A stretch of DNA of 21,735 nucleotides. Origin: Bacilli bacterium (lineage in GTDB: Bacteria; Bacillota_I; Bacilli_A; RF39; UBA660). The notes beneath the pieces were generated by a model. The model had not been told where the DNA came from. It saw only the letters and a list, made by a program, of their open reading frames with translations, and did no database searches. Positions 1-7,957 of this stretch are shown in pieces; position 1 is the first letter of the stretch, and each line of letters starts with the position of its first letter. The DNA is taken from contig JAFUZI010000097.1 in assembly GCA_017476705.1 (NCBI GenBank), forward strand, positions 1 through 21,735, given 5' to 3'. Made by a program: the position numbers and the translations under genes.

Positions 1-795
1 CATTGGTACTGTTACAATTTTATAATTTACAGTAGTTTTTATTTTTTCATTTTTAGAAAAAGGCTGTTCAATTAACCAATCATCCAGAATTTTACGACAT
101 TTTTCAAGATTTTCAGAATCTGATTTCATTTTTTCTCTCCATTTATTTTCATCTAAATGAATTCCACACCATTCTAAATATGCTATAACAGGCACAAAAT
201 TACATTCTAATTCAGCCCCTTTTAAACATTGCTTTTTCTTACATTCTGCAACCTGTTTCCACATAATATCTTCAAGTAATTCAACATCATGTGCAGCATA
301 TTTAATAACCTCAAAATCTAAACCTCTCCATATGATTTGTCCTCTAACCTCTTTACTCATTTCTTGATTTGGTAGATACCTTTTCACCAATGAATCTAAA
401 CCGAATTTAATTTCTCCAGCAGGGTATCCTAAATATAATAATTGTTCTACAATCATAGTATCATAAACTTTAGTTGGTATAATACCATAATTATATAGAA
501 ATTTAATATCAAACTTAAGATTTTGTCCTACTAAAGCAACTTTTTGTAAAGGCTCTTTAAAGTACTCTGGAGTAACACAAGAATTATCTACAACTATTTG
601 AAAATCATATTTTTTACTTCCCATCTGGAAACATATAATTTTATCTAAATTTCCTTCTGGACAAGTACCAGTAGTTTCACAGTCGTATTGCAATACTCTA
701 CATTTTGAAACCATATCTAAAGCTTGCTCTTTAGTTATGATTTCGAAAACATTGTTTTTAAATAATTCTGTTTGATTTGTTACAACGTATATCAT
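1..795 (-). CDS. polA: DNA polymerase family A, N-terminal 3'-5' exonuclease part (partial)
   Basis: The first 265 codons of a gene whose 3' end lies beyond the window edge. The start is ATG at 793-795, giving MIYVVTNQTELF, and overlaps the end of the upstream protease gene by 38 bases. The visible part is a DEDDy proofreading exonuclease: YDCETTG carries the Exo I Asp and Glu, LVGQNLKFDIKFL is Exo II, and YAAHDVELL is Exo III with the Tyr and Asp three residues apart. After it comes a stretch typical of the family A thumb entrance (ECNFVPVIAYLEWCGIHLD), which argues for PolA rather than a free-standing exonuclease. It would be the replicative polymerase of the phage, acting with the primase, SSB and helicases encoded in the same transcription unit. 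No Shine-Dalgarno sequence is visible; the start follows TTAAAAGAAT. The polymerase domain itself is not in view. Confidence 0.85.
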   Translation of the reverse strand, partial: MIYVVTNQTELFKNNVFEIITKEQALDMVSKCRVLQYDCETTGTCPEGNLDKIICFQMGSKKYDFQIVVDNSCVTPEYFKEPLQKVALVGQNLKFDIKFLYNYGIIPTKVYDTMIVEQLLYLGYPAGEIKFGLDSLVKRYLPNQEMSKEVRGQIIWRGLDFEVIKYAAHDVELLEDIMWKQVAECKKKQCLKGAELECNFVPVIAYLEWCGIHLDENKWREKMKSDSENLEKCRKILDDWLIEQPFSKNEKIKTTVNYKIVTVPM

Positions 796-1291
796 ATTCT
801 TTTAATACTTTTTTAGGTATCATCATTTTATTTTTATATATATTCATACGTATTTTATTTTTAGATAACCAATCCATTCCTAATGTTCCAGCAATAGGTA
901 ATTCTGTAATATAAAAAATATGATTGAATACATATAATTCACTTAAATTTACTGGAATATTGCAAAATTCATCTATAGGTAAAAATAATTGAGAACTTAT
1001 GCCTGGAACTGATAATGTTTCAATATGTTCCATTTTATTTGTAGCAATATTCAACTCTTTAACTAAGTCTTTACTTATTAACGATATTTCACTTCCAGAG
1101 TCAATTAAAAATAGAAATTTCTTGCGTTTTCCAAATTTAATTTTTACATAAAGTAAATCATTATGTTTAATCAATTTATAGGTTTTATATTTAGATGGTT
1201 GATGGCTTCGTATCATAAATATAAATATCATTAATATTATTAGTATTAACGATACTAGAAATATGTCTATTAGTATATTTTGCATAATCAT
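758..1291 (-). CDS. Membrane-anchored retropepsin-like aspartic protease
   Basis: A 177-residue protein with one strong N-terminal membrane segment (about residues 6-27) followed by basic residues, so the rest probably faces the cytoplasm. The soluble part has the layout of a single-domain retroviral-type aspartic protease: FLIDSGSEISLIS (about 62-73) is the hydrophobic-Asp-Ser/Thr-Gly active-site loop with Asp64, and GTLGMDWL (about 135-142) matches the I-L-G-x-[DN]-[WF]-L signature after the flap. Such enzymes work as homodimers, each giving one Asp. The gene starts directly after the dUTPase stop codon and overlaps the polymerase start, so it belongs to the replication operon. Its substrate cannot be told from sequence; phage polyprotein or host membrane protein cleavage are both guesses. 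The fold call is strong, the activity is inferred. Confidence 0.75.
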   Translation of the reverse strand: MIMQNILIDIFLVSLILIILMIFIFMIRSHQPSKYKTYKLIKHNDLLYVKIKFGKRKKFLFLIDSGSEISLISKDLVKELNIATNKMEHIETLSVPGISSQLFLPIDEFCNIPVNLSELYVFNHIFYITELPIAGTLGMDWLSKNKIRMNIYKNKMMIPKKVLKEYDIRCNKSNRII

Positions 1292-1768
1292 TTATTTTCC
1301 TGTTGAACCAAAACCTCCTCTTGATTTACTATCTAAATGATCTACTTCCTTAAAGTTAAAACTAGAGGAAAGCAGATGGACTAATTTCCTCCAAGTTTTC
1401 ATCTTCATAGAAGGAACAATTTCAAACTGTGCTATTCTATCGCCTTTTCCTGGCAATTTTGTCTTCTTATTTGTTCTGACAAATATGCCTCTCCATACAT
1501 CATTATCTCCTGAATAAGAGTTATCTATAATGCCGATGGAATTAGATAAAAGCAAATGAAAACGTTTATAAGTAGATGAACGAGGATATATTTTAGCAAT
1601 ATAACCTTTAGGCAATTTCATAGCAACTCCAAAAGAAACTTTGAAGTATTCATTAGTTATTTCATCTATACTATCTATGTATAAATCTATGCAATCTCCT
1701 TGTTTAATTTCTTGTAATCTAGGAGTATCTGGGTTAGAATATTTTATTTTTACTGTCTGTTTTTTCAT
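1292..1768 (-). CDS. dut: dUTPase (dUTP diphosphatase, trimeric type)
   Basis: A 158-residue protein of normal length for the homotrimeric dUTPase family, which hydrolyses dUTP to dUMP and pyrophosphate, keeping uracil out of new DNA and supplying dTMP precursor. Conserved motifs are seen in order: a diverged motif 1 (GDCIDLY, about 24-30), PRSS (62-65), GIIDNSYSGD (79-88, with the catalytic Asp82 of the ID pair), GKGDRIAQ (107-114) and the C-terminal RGGFGSTG (150-157) that closes over the substrate. There is an insertion-like stretch before the last motif (LLSSSFNFKEVDH). ATG at 1766-1768 abuts the stop of the upstream nuclease gene, and the stop abuts the next gene, so all three are co-transcribed. 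Confidence 0.95.
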   Translation of the reverse strand: MKKQTVKIKYSNPDTPRLQEIKQGDCIDLYIDSIDEITNEYFKVSFGVAMKLPKGYIAKIYPRSSTYKRFHLLLSNSIGIIDNSYSGDNDVWRGIFVRTNKKTKLPGKGDRIAQFEIVPSMKMKTWRKLVHLLSSSFNFKEVDHLDSKSRGGFGSTGK

Positions 1769-2739
1769 TATTTTAATAATATTTCTTTACATTGAGTTTC
1801 ATTTAACATTTCTGGTAAATTAGAATTTAATTCCAGAATCTTTAATAAGCGTTTTGCATATTCTTTATAATTAGGTAAAATTTCTTTACCTTTTCGTTTA
1901 TCATGTGTCCAAAACATAGGCTTTTTATTTGCTCTATTTATAACTAAAAATTGAAAATTATGTATCCAATAATCAGATAATTCTGGAGCATTTTCTACAA
2001 CTTTAGTTAAAATATCAGTGTACATTTCAGCCTGTACATAATAATTAAAATATGCATATGGATTGAGAAAATCTTTCTCGTCTCTGTAGGATGTTTTAAT
2101 ATCTATCGGATAAATTATTTTATCTGCATTGTCTATAATTAGCACATCAAACATGCATTTATAGTCAATTCCATCAAGATTTTGAAGAAATTTTGCTTGA
2201 TAAAATGTTTCTATTTCATGTGTAGGATCTACTAAACTTTTTAGTTTATTTTTTAGTAATACAGCACATTGTTTAGCATCTTCAAAAGTATCTTTTGATA
2301 TAATAGTTTTTCCAATAGTTGTTACGTAATAATTGTATTTGGCTTGAAGGAGTTCTGCTATCCTCTTTTCTCTAGTTGTAATCTTATAGTTTTTTGGCAA
2401 TAAATCATAAAGTGAAGAAATAGTCAAACTATCAAGTTGTTTATAATCAGTTGTATGTTCAGAAAGTTCATAACATTTAGTTACAATTTCTAATTCTTTG
2501 GAACTAAATGTAATATTTTCTTCACTTACATGATATAAATCATTAAACTTTTCTTCAGGTTGTGTTATAAGTACATCTACAAGAGAACCAAAAGATATAG
2601 ATTTAGATACTTCTACTGGAGTTAATACTGCTTCTATACCACCTTTCATAAATTTAGATACTCTGGAGTAACTCATAGCATCTAAATTTACATATTCCCA
2701 TTCTGGAATATTTAACATATATTTACTTACTAACGACAT
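1768..2739 (-). CDS. PD-(D/E)XK nuclease, RecE/Cas4-like
   Basis: Predicted DNA nuclease with the PD-(D/E)XK core near the C-terminal half. Numbered from the longer start at 2772, the metal-binding Asp is in YKCMFDVLIID (Asp209), the D-x-K element is YPIDIKTS (Asp224, Lys226), and a QAEMY box follows (Gln247, Tyr251), the arrangement seen in RecB, RecE, lambda exonuclease and Cas4. An earlier FYQAKF supplies the Gln strand. The N-terminal MSYSRVSKFMKGG resembles the opening of RecE-type PDDEXK proteins. Such phage proteins are usually assigned to recombination or DNA end processing, in keeping with the SSB and Sak4-like ATPase nearby. I favour ATG at 2737-2739, which overlaps the upstream gene by 17 bases; ATG at 2770-2772 would add 11 residues and overlap by 50. 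Confidence 0.8.
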   Translation of the reverse strand: MSLVSKYMLNIPEWEYVNLDAMSYSRVSKFMKGGIEAVLTPVEVSKSISFGSLVDVLITQPEEKFNDLYHVSEENITFSSKELEIVTKCYELSEHTTDYKQLDSLTISSLYDLLPKNYKITTREKRIAELLQAKYNYYVTTIGKTIISKDTFEDAKQCAVLLKNKLKSLVDPTHEIETFYQAKFLQNLDGIDYKCMFDVLIIDNADKIIYPIDIKTSYRDEKDFLNPYAYFNYYVQAEMYTDILTKVVENAPELSDYWIHNFQFLVINRANKKPMFWTHDKRKGKEILPNYKEYAKRLLKILELNSNLPEMLNETQCKEILLK

Positions 2740-2920
2740 CTTTATATAAGGATATTTGTGAAAACAAATCATTTAATTTTGCTACAGAATCTGTAGCCAT
2801 TACCCTATCTTTAAATTCATCATTTATATCTATAGCACACCAATAATTGTCTTCAAGTACTACAGTTATAGATGAAGTTTCTTTATCAATTCTTACTTTT
2901 TTTCTATATCTATCTTCCAT
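2723..2920 (-). CDS. Small hypothetical protein (65 aa)
   Basis: A short charged protein with no recognised domain. It begins MEDRYRKKVRID and contains a likely beta stretch (SSITVVLEDNYWCAIDI) followed by a helical tail. It overlaps the GHKL ATPase gene upstream by 11 bases and the nuclease downstream, which fits a real gene in this tightly overlapping operon. No other frame of this stretch carries a conserved protein. A role as an accessory of the ATPase or the nuclease is possible from position only. Confidence 0.6.
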   Translation of the reverse strand: MEDRYRKKVRIDKETSSITVVLEDNYWCAIDINDEFKDRVMATDSVAKLNDLFSQISLYKDVVSK

Positions 2921-5081
2921 AATTTGTTAATTTTATGTGAGAAAATTTTGGTATATAATATTTAACTAATTCATGTTGATATAAGCTTAAAACACACTTA
3001 TTATAAATCAAATCTTTTAACAATGGTAAAATATCATTAAACTTTTTATAGTCTAATTGGTTACAATCTATGTAATCATATACAGCAGAATTACACATCA
3101 TTGGAGCATTTACAGCTATATTAGAAAGCATGATTATATTATCTACATTTTTAATTTCGTATATTTTATACAAAAAACGTACTAATTCTGCATTTGGTCT
3201 TCTCATACAATGAAATGCTTTAATGTGTTTATTTACCAATCTTATGATATTTACAGTTAAACTATTTTGAGATAAATAACTATTTAAACTTATAGCCTTT
3301 CCTTCAGTAGTTAATTTAAGTAAAGATGTAGTAGAACAGATTCCAAATCTTATTTCTTTAGGAAATAATTTTGTTGCATAATCATGAGATAATGATTTAT
3401 AAAAACGATATAAATATCTAAGTGTTATACAGCCTGAAGTATCTAAATTTTCTGCTAAAATAATAGGATATTCTTTAGTTGTATCTACAGTAATATATTC
3501 ATCACTGAGTTTGGTATTATAAGTATTATAATTTGCTTTATCGGAGTTTTCCAAAAATTGAATTTTTAATACATCAGAATTTGCTCTTCTTGATTTACCT
3601 TTTACATAATCAAAATCTGCTTTACTTTCAAATTTTATAACATCTTCAGGTAAGTATCTCATCAAATTTGAAAGTAATGTATGTAAGTATTTCCTATCAT
3701 GAAAATCCTCTTTTTTATATTTTTTAATATCTATAAAAATAGTAGGTTTAATTAGATTACTTTTTTCTTTGCAGAATGGTTCATTTAATACTCTATTTGT
3801 AAGTACAATATTTGCATTATTTTTAAAAATATAATCAAGAATATTGTCACAATCTAGAAATGCTATTTTAGGAGTCGGCTCATGAGGAAGTATATTACAA
3901 GTTAAGCATTTAAATTTATTATAAATTAATCCTCTACTTGCATTATCTATACTTATGCGAAATTTAGAAACATTGTTATATGGAAATTCTTTAGTAACTA
4001 TAACATCTTTTTTAATGTTTATTCTAGAATTAAGTAAATATCTTCGAAGAGCATTGTTAGGATCCTTTAGAAAATCTAAGGATTTGAATTCATAATCTAC
4101 TAATTTAGATAATACTTCATAAGCAACTTTATTAGATAAATCATTAATAGTTTGTACAGTAGCATCATCATATCTTAAAGAATCTCTACTTGGAGTGAAT
4201 GAAACATCACCAATATTTAATTTCGGAATTAAATGTAAATGTGGAATACTATGATAAGGTTCATATCTAGTTTCTGGTTTTAAATAATCTATAGATGTAT
4301 GAAAAGTATTTTTAACATCTTTATAGTGAATATTTCCTATAAATACAGATTCAAGACTATTTATATCAGCATCTATAATAGTAAAATTATCAAACTCTTT
4401 ATAATACTTTATATCAGGATCATAAAATTTAGCCTCTGTACCTGAGTTTATTTCAATTTTTTTATCTTTGTATAATTTAGGAAATAGTCCAATTATATAT
4501 TGTCTTATATAAGATTCTTTTTGGTAAGTAACAGTAGTATATATTCGTACAGTAGTTCCTGTTTTATGTTTATCACAATCAGAATTATGAATAATATTTT
4601 CTATTTGTATTCCAACATTTGGTTTATACATATTGTATACATCACGAATATATTTTTGAGTAGTATCGTCATAATAAATAGTATCTATAAACACATTATT
4701 AGAGCAGGCAAGTGCACTTAATCTGCCTAAACCAAACCCACCAATTTGTTGATTATCGGCACGTTTAGTGGAAGAACCTAATTGTAAATATATATCTTTA
4801 AATCTTTGAGGATTTATACCTATTCCAGAATCAGAAATTTCTATATAGTCTCCTTTTGCACTTAAATTAATTATTATAGGATTTTGTTGTGTATTGTTTT
4901 CTATATTAGCATCTATTGCATTTGATATACTTTCTCTTAAAAAACTTTGCATAGGTTCATTATACAAATTAGATGATAAAAGTTCTACAATATAATTCAT
5001 AGAACTTTCTGGAATTGTAATACCTGTTTGTTGATTATAACCAAATGTATTAGATACTCTATTTTCTTGATTTTGTATCAT
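2910..5081 (-). CDS. GHKL-family ATPase, resembling T4 rIIA
   Basis: A 723-residue protein whose first 130 residues hold a clear GHKL (gyrase B, Hsp90, histidine kinase, MutL) ATP-binding fold. FLRESISNAIDA is the N box (Glu50, Asn54, Asp57), ISDSGIGI (about 82-89) is the G1 box, and GGFGLGRLSAL (114-124) is the G2 lid. There is no histidine kinase dimerisation domain and no topoisomerase cleavage domain. Around residue 300, FTPSRDSLRYDDATV resembles a stretch seen in rIIA-like phage proteins, which share a GHKL N-terminus and a long poorly conserved C-terminal part. T4 rIIA is linked to membrane events and to escape from host exclusion, but its mechanism is unsettled, so function here is inference. 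ATG overlaps the primase stop in an ATGA junction, which fixes the start. Confidence 0.8.
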   Translation of the reverse strand: MIQNQENRVSNTFGYNQQTGITIPESSMNYIVELLSSNLYNEPMQSFLRESISNAIDANIENNTQQNPIIINLSAKGDYIEISDSGIGINPQRFKDIYLQLGSSTKRADNQQIGGFGLGRLSALACSNNVFIDTIYYDDTTQKYIRDVYNMYKPNVGIQIENIIHNSDCDKHKTGTTVRIYTTVTYQKESYIRQYIIGLFPKLYKDKKIEINSGTEAKFYDPDIKYYKEFDNFTIIDADINSLESVFIGNIHYKDVKNTFHTSIDYLKPETRYEPYHSIPHLHLIPKLNIGDVSFTPSRDSLRYDDATVQTINDLSNKVAYEVLSKLVDYEFKSLDFLKDPNNALRRYLLNSRINIKKDVIVTKEFPYNNVSKFRISIDNASRGLIYNKFKCLTCNILPHEPTPKIAFLDCDNILDYIFKNNANIVLTNRVLNEPFCKEKSNLIKPTIFIDIKKYKKEDFHDRKYLHTLLSNLMRYLPEDVIKFESKADFDYVKGKSRRANSDVLKIQFLENSDKANYNTYNTKLSDEYITVDTTKEYPIILAENLDTSGCITLRYLYRFYKSLSHDYATKLFPKEIRFGICSTTSLLKLTTEGKAISLNSYLSQNSLTVNIIRLVNKHIKAFHCMRRPNAELVRFLYKIYEIKNVDNIIMLSNIAVNAPMMCNSAVYDYIDCNQLDYKKFNDILPLLKDLIYNKCVLSLYQHELVKYYIPKFSHIKLTNYGR

Positions 5082-6034
5082 AGTATTAAATTAGATTTAA
5101 TTAAATCTTTCATTAAAGTTGGATTATATACATAATAATCCGAAATGTCTTTACCATCTTCAAATTGTGGTATAATAATATTATTTAAATTTAATTCTTT
5201 TGCTTTTTTATCTGCTTGAAATATCCCTGTTTCATCATTATCGTAACATATATAAACATTATCAAATCTCTGTTTAAGGTTGGTAACAATCTCAGGCTTG
5301 ATGTTATTCACTTCTGATTGAAATGCAATAGCAGGAACTTTGGTATTACACCATATACATAAAGCATCTTTTAAAGATGCAGCAATAATTAAATGTTTAC
5401 CTGTTTTTGGTATTTTAGTTATAAGTGAAATAATATTAGAATTAAAGCCATTTACCCATTTATATTTAGTATTGTATGGTTGATATATTTTATATTTTAT
5501 GATATTATTATAAGGTTCAGCATAAGCAAAAGCAAGGTCTGATGATTTTAGTCTTTGTCTATTTACCCAAAAATAATCTATAGCAAATACATTAACATAT
5601 TTACATTGTTTTTCAGAAATTCCATACTTATTCCAATAATTTATATGCTGTTCTTGAAATGGTATGGAATGAATTCTAATATCACAATTAGAATGCTTTA
5701 TCTTATAAGATAAATCAGTTGATACTCTACTTACAGTACCTAAATTAAGTTCATTTGCTATTCTTGTTACAGTTTCTATATATGATAAATTCCACATTCT
5801 GCATAATAAAGATATTATATTTCCAGATTCATTTGTGGAAAAATCTTTCCATAAAACTCTGTCATTATAATATTGTAATCCAAAAGATGGTTTATCATCT
5901 GTGTGTAATGGACTATTTATAAGTGCAGGCAATTTATCAATACCAAAATAGTTGGACAGTATGATAATATCATACTGCCCACTATAAAAATCATCAAGAT
6001 TGATTTCTGCACTAAATTTAGTGATTTTTCTCAA
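5078..6034 (-). CDS. dnaG: DnaG-like DNA primase with TOPRIM domain and degenerate zinc finger
   Basis: A 318-residue primase-like protein. Residues 37-100 line up with the CHC2 zinc-finger region of DnaG (NSPLHTDDKPSFGL, then GNIISLLCRM), but the metal-binding cysteines are missing. Residues 214-300 form a TOPRIM domain: LIIAASLKDAL replaces the usual Glu-containing first strand motif, YICYDNDETG supplies the DxD metal pair (265, 267), and DGKDISDYY closes the domain. It would make RNA primers for phage DNA synthesis, working with the DnaB-like helicase encoded upstream. The short length means that the helicase-binding C-terminus of bacterial DnaG is absent. It sits between the SSB gene and the GHKL ATPase gene, and ends in a 4-base ATGA overlap. 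Confidence 0.82.
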   Translation of the reverse strand: MRKITKFSAEINLDDFYSGQYDIIILSNYFGIDKLPALINSPLHTDDKPSFGLQYYNDRVLWKDFSTNESGNIISLLCRMWNLSYIETVTRIANELNLGTVSRVSTDLSYKIKHSNCDIRIHSIPFQEQHINYWNKYGISEKQCKYVNVFAIDYFWVNRQRLKSSDLAFAYAEPYNNIIKYKIYQPYNTKYKWVNGFNSNIISLITKIPKTGKHLIIAASLKDALCIWCNTKVPAIAFQSEVNNIKPEIVTNLKQRFDNVYICYDNDETGIFQADKKAKELNLNNIIIPQFEDGKDISDYYVYNPTLMKDLIKSNLIL

Positions 6035-6036
6035 AA

Positions 6037-6960
6037 CTAAAATGGCATTTCATCATCAGTAGTGTTGTTAATAGATGCTATTGGAGCATTAGGAAGATCA
6101 TCATTAGAAGTAGGAATAGTATTATTGTCAGGAGTAACAGAATTGTTACTATCTAGAAGCCTTAATGCTCCCATAACATAGTGTTCTTTAGAAGAACAAG
6201 AATTTTTTATAAGTGAATCATATCTTTTAATAGCATTAGCAAAATTAGATCTATTACTGATAAATCCTCTTACATAAGTTACAGGATATTGAGAATTATC
6301 TTTAGTACCAACAGCCAACTTTATTGCTTGTTTAGTAGTAACAGCACCTTTAAAATAATTAATTATATCATTAAGATTGCCTTTCCAAAGGTTAGATATT
6401 TCATCCTTAGTTAGATACATTTCACCTAAAGTAAGATCTTTATTCTTAAGAGAATAAGTTCTTGTAGATTCATTGTAGTCCCAAATTTGTTTATCAACAT
6501 CTGCATTAGCAGCAATCATTAAATCTATAAGTTCTGGCTCGCCGTCAAATGCTATATGGCAGTTATTATAGTCAAATTTTCTACCTATTATAGGTTGAAT
6601 ATCTTTAACTTCCCAAGTAGTATTTCCAAAGCGGTCAATATACATAAATTTATGTCCTTTTATATCTCTTTGAGAAGGATCATTTTCTTTTAATTGTCTT
6701 TTCAAGAACAAAGAAAAATTGTGATTTACTGCTATAGATTTATCTTCATTATATAACTTTCCATAAAATGCCAGACGTATGTCTGTAACTACGCCTTTAT
6801 CATTTTTTGTTACATAAACAGGCTCTTTTTCTGGTTTATATCCAAATAAATTTTCTATTTCTGCTGCAGTTGGATTAACTGCCATAAATTGGAATTGTCC
6901 TATTCCTGCATAAAGTTGAACTGCTTGTTGTTCTTCTGTTCTTTTTGTGATTTGTCTCAT
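6037..6960 (-). CDS. Single-stranded DNA-binding protein with acidic SSB-type tail
   Basis: A 307-residue protein ending in an unstructured Asn/Asp/Pro-rich linker and the acidic tip DDEMPF. That layout (folded body, flexible linker, acidic-hydrophobic Pro-Phe tip) is the hallmark of bacterial SSB, whose tip (DDDIPF) recruits primase, helicase and repair proteins. The body does not show a readily recognised OB-fold motif, and it is much longer than bacterial SSB, so homology to the large SSBs of crAss-like phages is inferred from tail, length and position. The gene lies immediately before the primase, 2 bases apart, as expected for a replication-fork partner. The start ATG is preceded by TTAATTTCTAGAC with no Shine-Dalgarno sequence. 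Confidence 0.7.
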   Translation of the reverse strand: MRQITKRTEEQQAVQLYAGIGQFQFMAVNPTAAEIENLFGYKPEKEPVYVTKNDKGVVTDIRLAFYGKLYNEDKSIAVNHNFSLFLKRQLKENDPSQRDIKGHKFMYIDRFGNTTWEVKDIQPIIGRKFDYNNCHIAFDGEPELIDLMIAANADVDKQIWDYNESTRTYSLKNKDLTLGEMYLTKDEISNLWKGNLNDIINYFKGAVTTKQAIKLAVGTKDNSQYPVTYVRGFISNRSNFANAIKRYDSLIKNSCSSKEHYVMGALRLLDSNNSVTPDNNTIPTSNDDLPNAPIASINNTTDDEMPF

Positions 6961-7003
6961 GTCTAGAAATTAATTTTTTGTTGTTATTAAATAATATTAT
7001 TTT

Positions 7004-7528
7004 TTATAAACTGTCTACTAAATCATTAGAATCAAATGGATTATCGTCTTCAATATCACCAACTACTTCCTCTACAACTGGAAGATTGTCTGATTCATTA
7101 GAGATTTCTTCTTTTGGAGTTTCGGTAAGTGGCTGCTCATCTGTATCCTTTTCTCTAGTTGATTCCAATTGGACATCTTCTTGAAGGTTAAAGTAATATT
7201 TTGTTTTTGTTGTAACTTTACCATCTTTATTAGTATTTTTAATCTCTTCAGTTATTATATACTTAGGGTTAAGTGTAATAATATCTGCACCTTCTACTCT
7301 TTGCATAATTACTAAATCATTAATAGAAAGTCCTACAAATTCTTGCCCAAATGTACTTTCAACTAAAGAATTATATGCTTCAACTTGTTTATTTAGAACT
7401 GCTTTTTCATCTTCTAAACTTTTAATTTTAGCGTCTAAAGCATTTTGTTTTTTTATTACAGATTTTAACTGTTTTGCCCAAGTTCTAAGACTTTGTACTT
7501 TTAAATGTTGGATTTCTTTTCTTGTCAT
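7004..7528 (-). CDS. Coiled-coil protein with acidic, SSB-tip-like C-terminus
   Basis: A 174-residue protein of unknown function. Residues about 8-60 are predicted from their heptad pattern to form a coiled coil (WAKQLKSVIKKQ, then IKSLEDEKAVLNKQVEAYNSL). The last 60 residues are strongly acidic and low in structure, and contain VGDIEDDNPFDSNDL. The DDNPF core resembles the acidic-hydrophobic tip of SSB proteins and the following gene encodes SSB itself. Position between the Sak4-like ATPase and SSB suggests a replication or recombination accessory that competes for or mimics SSB-tip partners; this is inference. The gap to the SSB gene is 43 bases with no visible signal. Confidence 0.75.
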   Translation of the reverse strand: MTRKEIQHLKVQSLRTWAKQLKSVIKKQNALDAKIKSLEDEKAVLNKQVEAYNSLVESTFGQEFVGLSINDLVIMQRVEGADIITLNPKYIITEEIKNTNKDGKVTTKTKYYFNLQEDVQLESTREKDTDEQPLTETPKEEISNESDNLPVVEEVVGDIEDDNPFDSNDLVDSL

Positions 7529-7561
7529 TTTATTTACTTATTTTTTATTTTTAATTAAATG

Positions 7562-7957
7562 TTATTTTATTCCGTAATATTCATCTATTTTTTGATTAAC
7601 AAGTGCTAAATCATTAGGTATATAAGAGTCTTCAAACATACCATCTGGTGATTTTGCTGGTACAGGTATTCCATTAACTTTTTGTTCCTTAGTATAGAAT
7701 CCATATTGAGAAACAGTACCATCTTCATTATATTGAGGTTCGCAATATAAAGTAATAGTTACTGATGCTAATGGGTCATATTGTTTATCTAGTAATTTAC
7801 CAACAGTAGCAACTTTTTTACCTATTATAGAACCATCAGATTCTATATTTTCATCATGGATTAGCATATAAATATGTAAATTATCTCGTAAAGATCTTGC
7901 TTTATTTATAATTTTTCTAAAATGGTCAGCGAGTTCATTATATTTCAATTTTGTTAA
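7562..7957 (-). CDS. Sak4-like AAA/RecA-fold ATPase, exon 2 (C-terminal part)
   Basis: The C-terminal half of a P-loop ATPase with no ATP-binding loop of its own. LHIYMLIHDEN is the strand with the sensor-type His, KKVATVGKLLDKQYDP matches the conserved K-x-x-G-K-x-L block of Sak4/AAA_24 phage ATPases, and the ending AKSPDGMFEDSYIPNDL is typical of the family's C-terminus. The matching N-terminal half, with the Walker motifs, is encoded at 9032-9352; the gap holds a homing endonuclease gene and intron-like RNA. A free ATG at 7961-7963 opens the frame, but I read it as intron sequence and begin the exon after CAG, at TTA 7955-7957. Sak4-type proteins act as single-strand annealing or recombination ATPases with SSB. 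Exact splice positions are a model. Confidence 0.72.
   Translation of the reverse strand, partial: LTKLKYNELADHFRKIINKARSLRDNLHIYMLIHDENIESDGSIIGKKVATVGKLLDKQYDPLASVTITLYCEPQYNEDGTVSQYGFYTKEQKVNGIPVPAKSPDGMFEDSYIPNDLALVNQKIDEYYGIK

Noticed and set aside
1641..1823. Plus-strand open frames such as 1641-1823, 4500-4721, 6978-7184, 8563-8808, 11847-12053, 13563-14036, 17465-17764, 18061-18300, 18321-18530, 20664-21045
   Set aside because: All lie opposite well-supported minus-strand genes; composition is that of antisense DNA.
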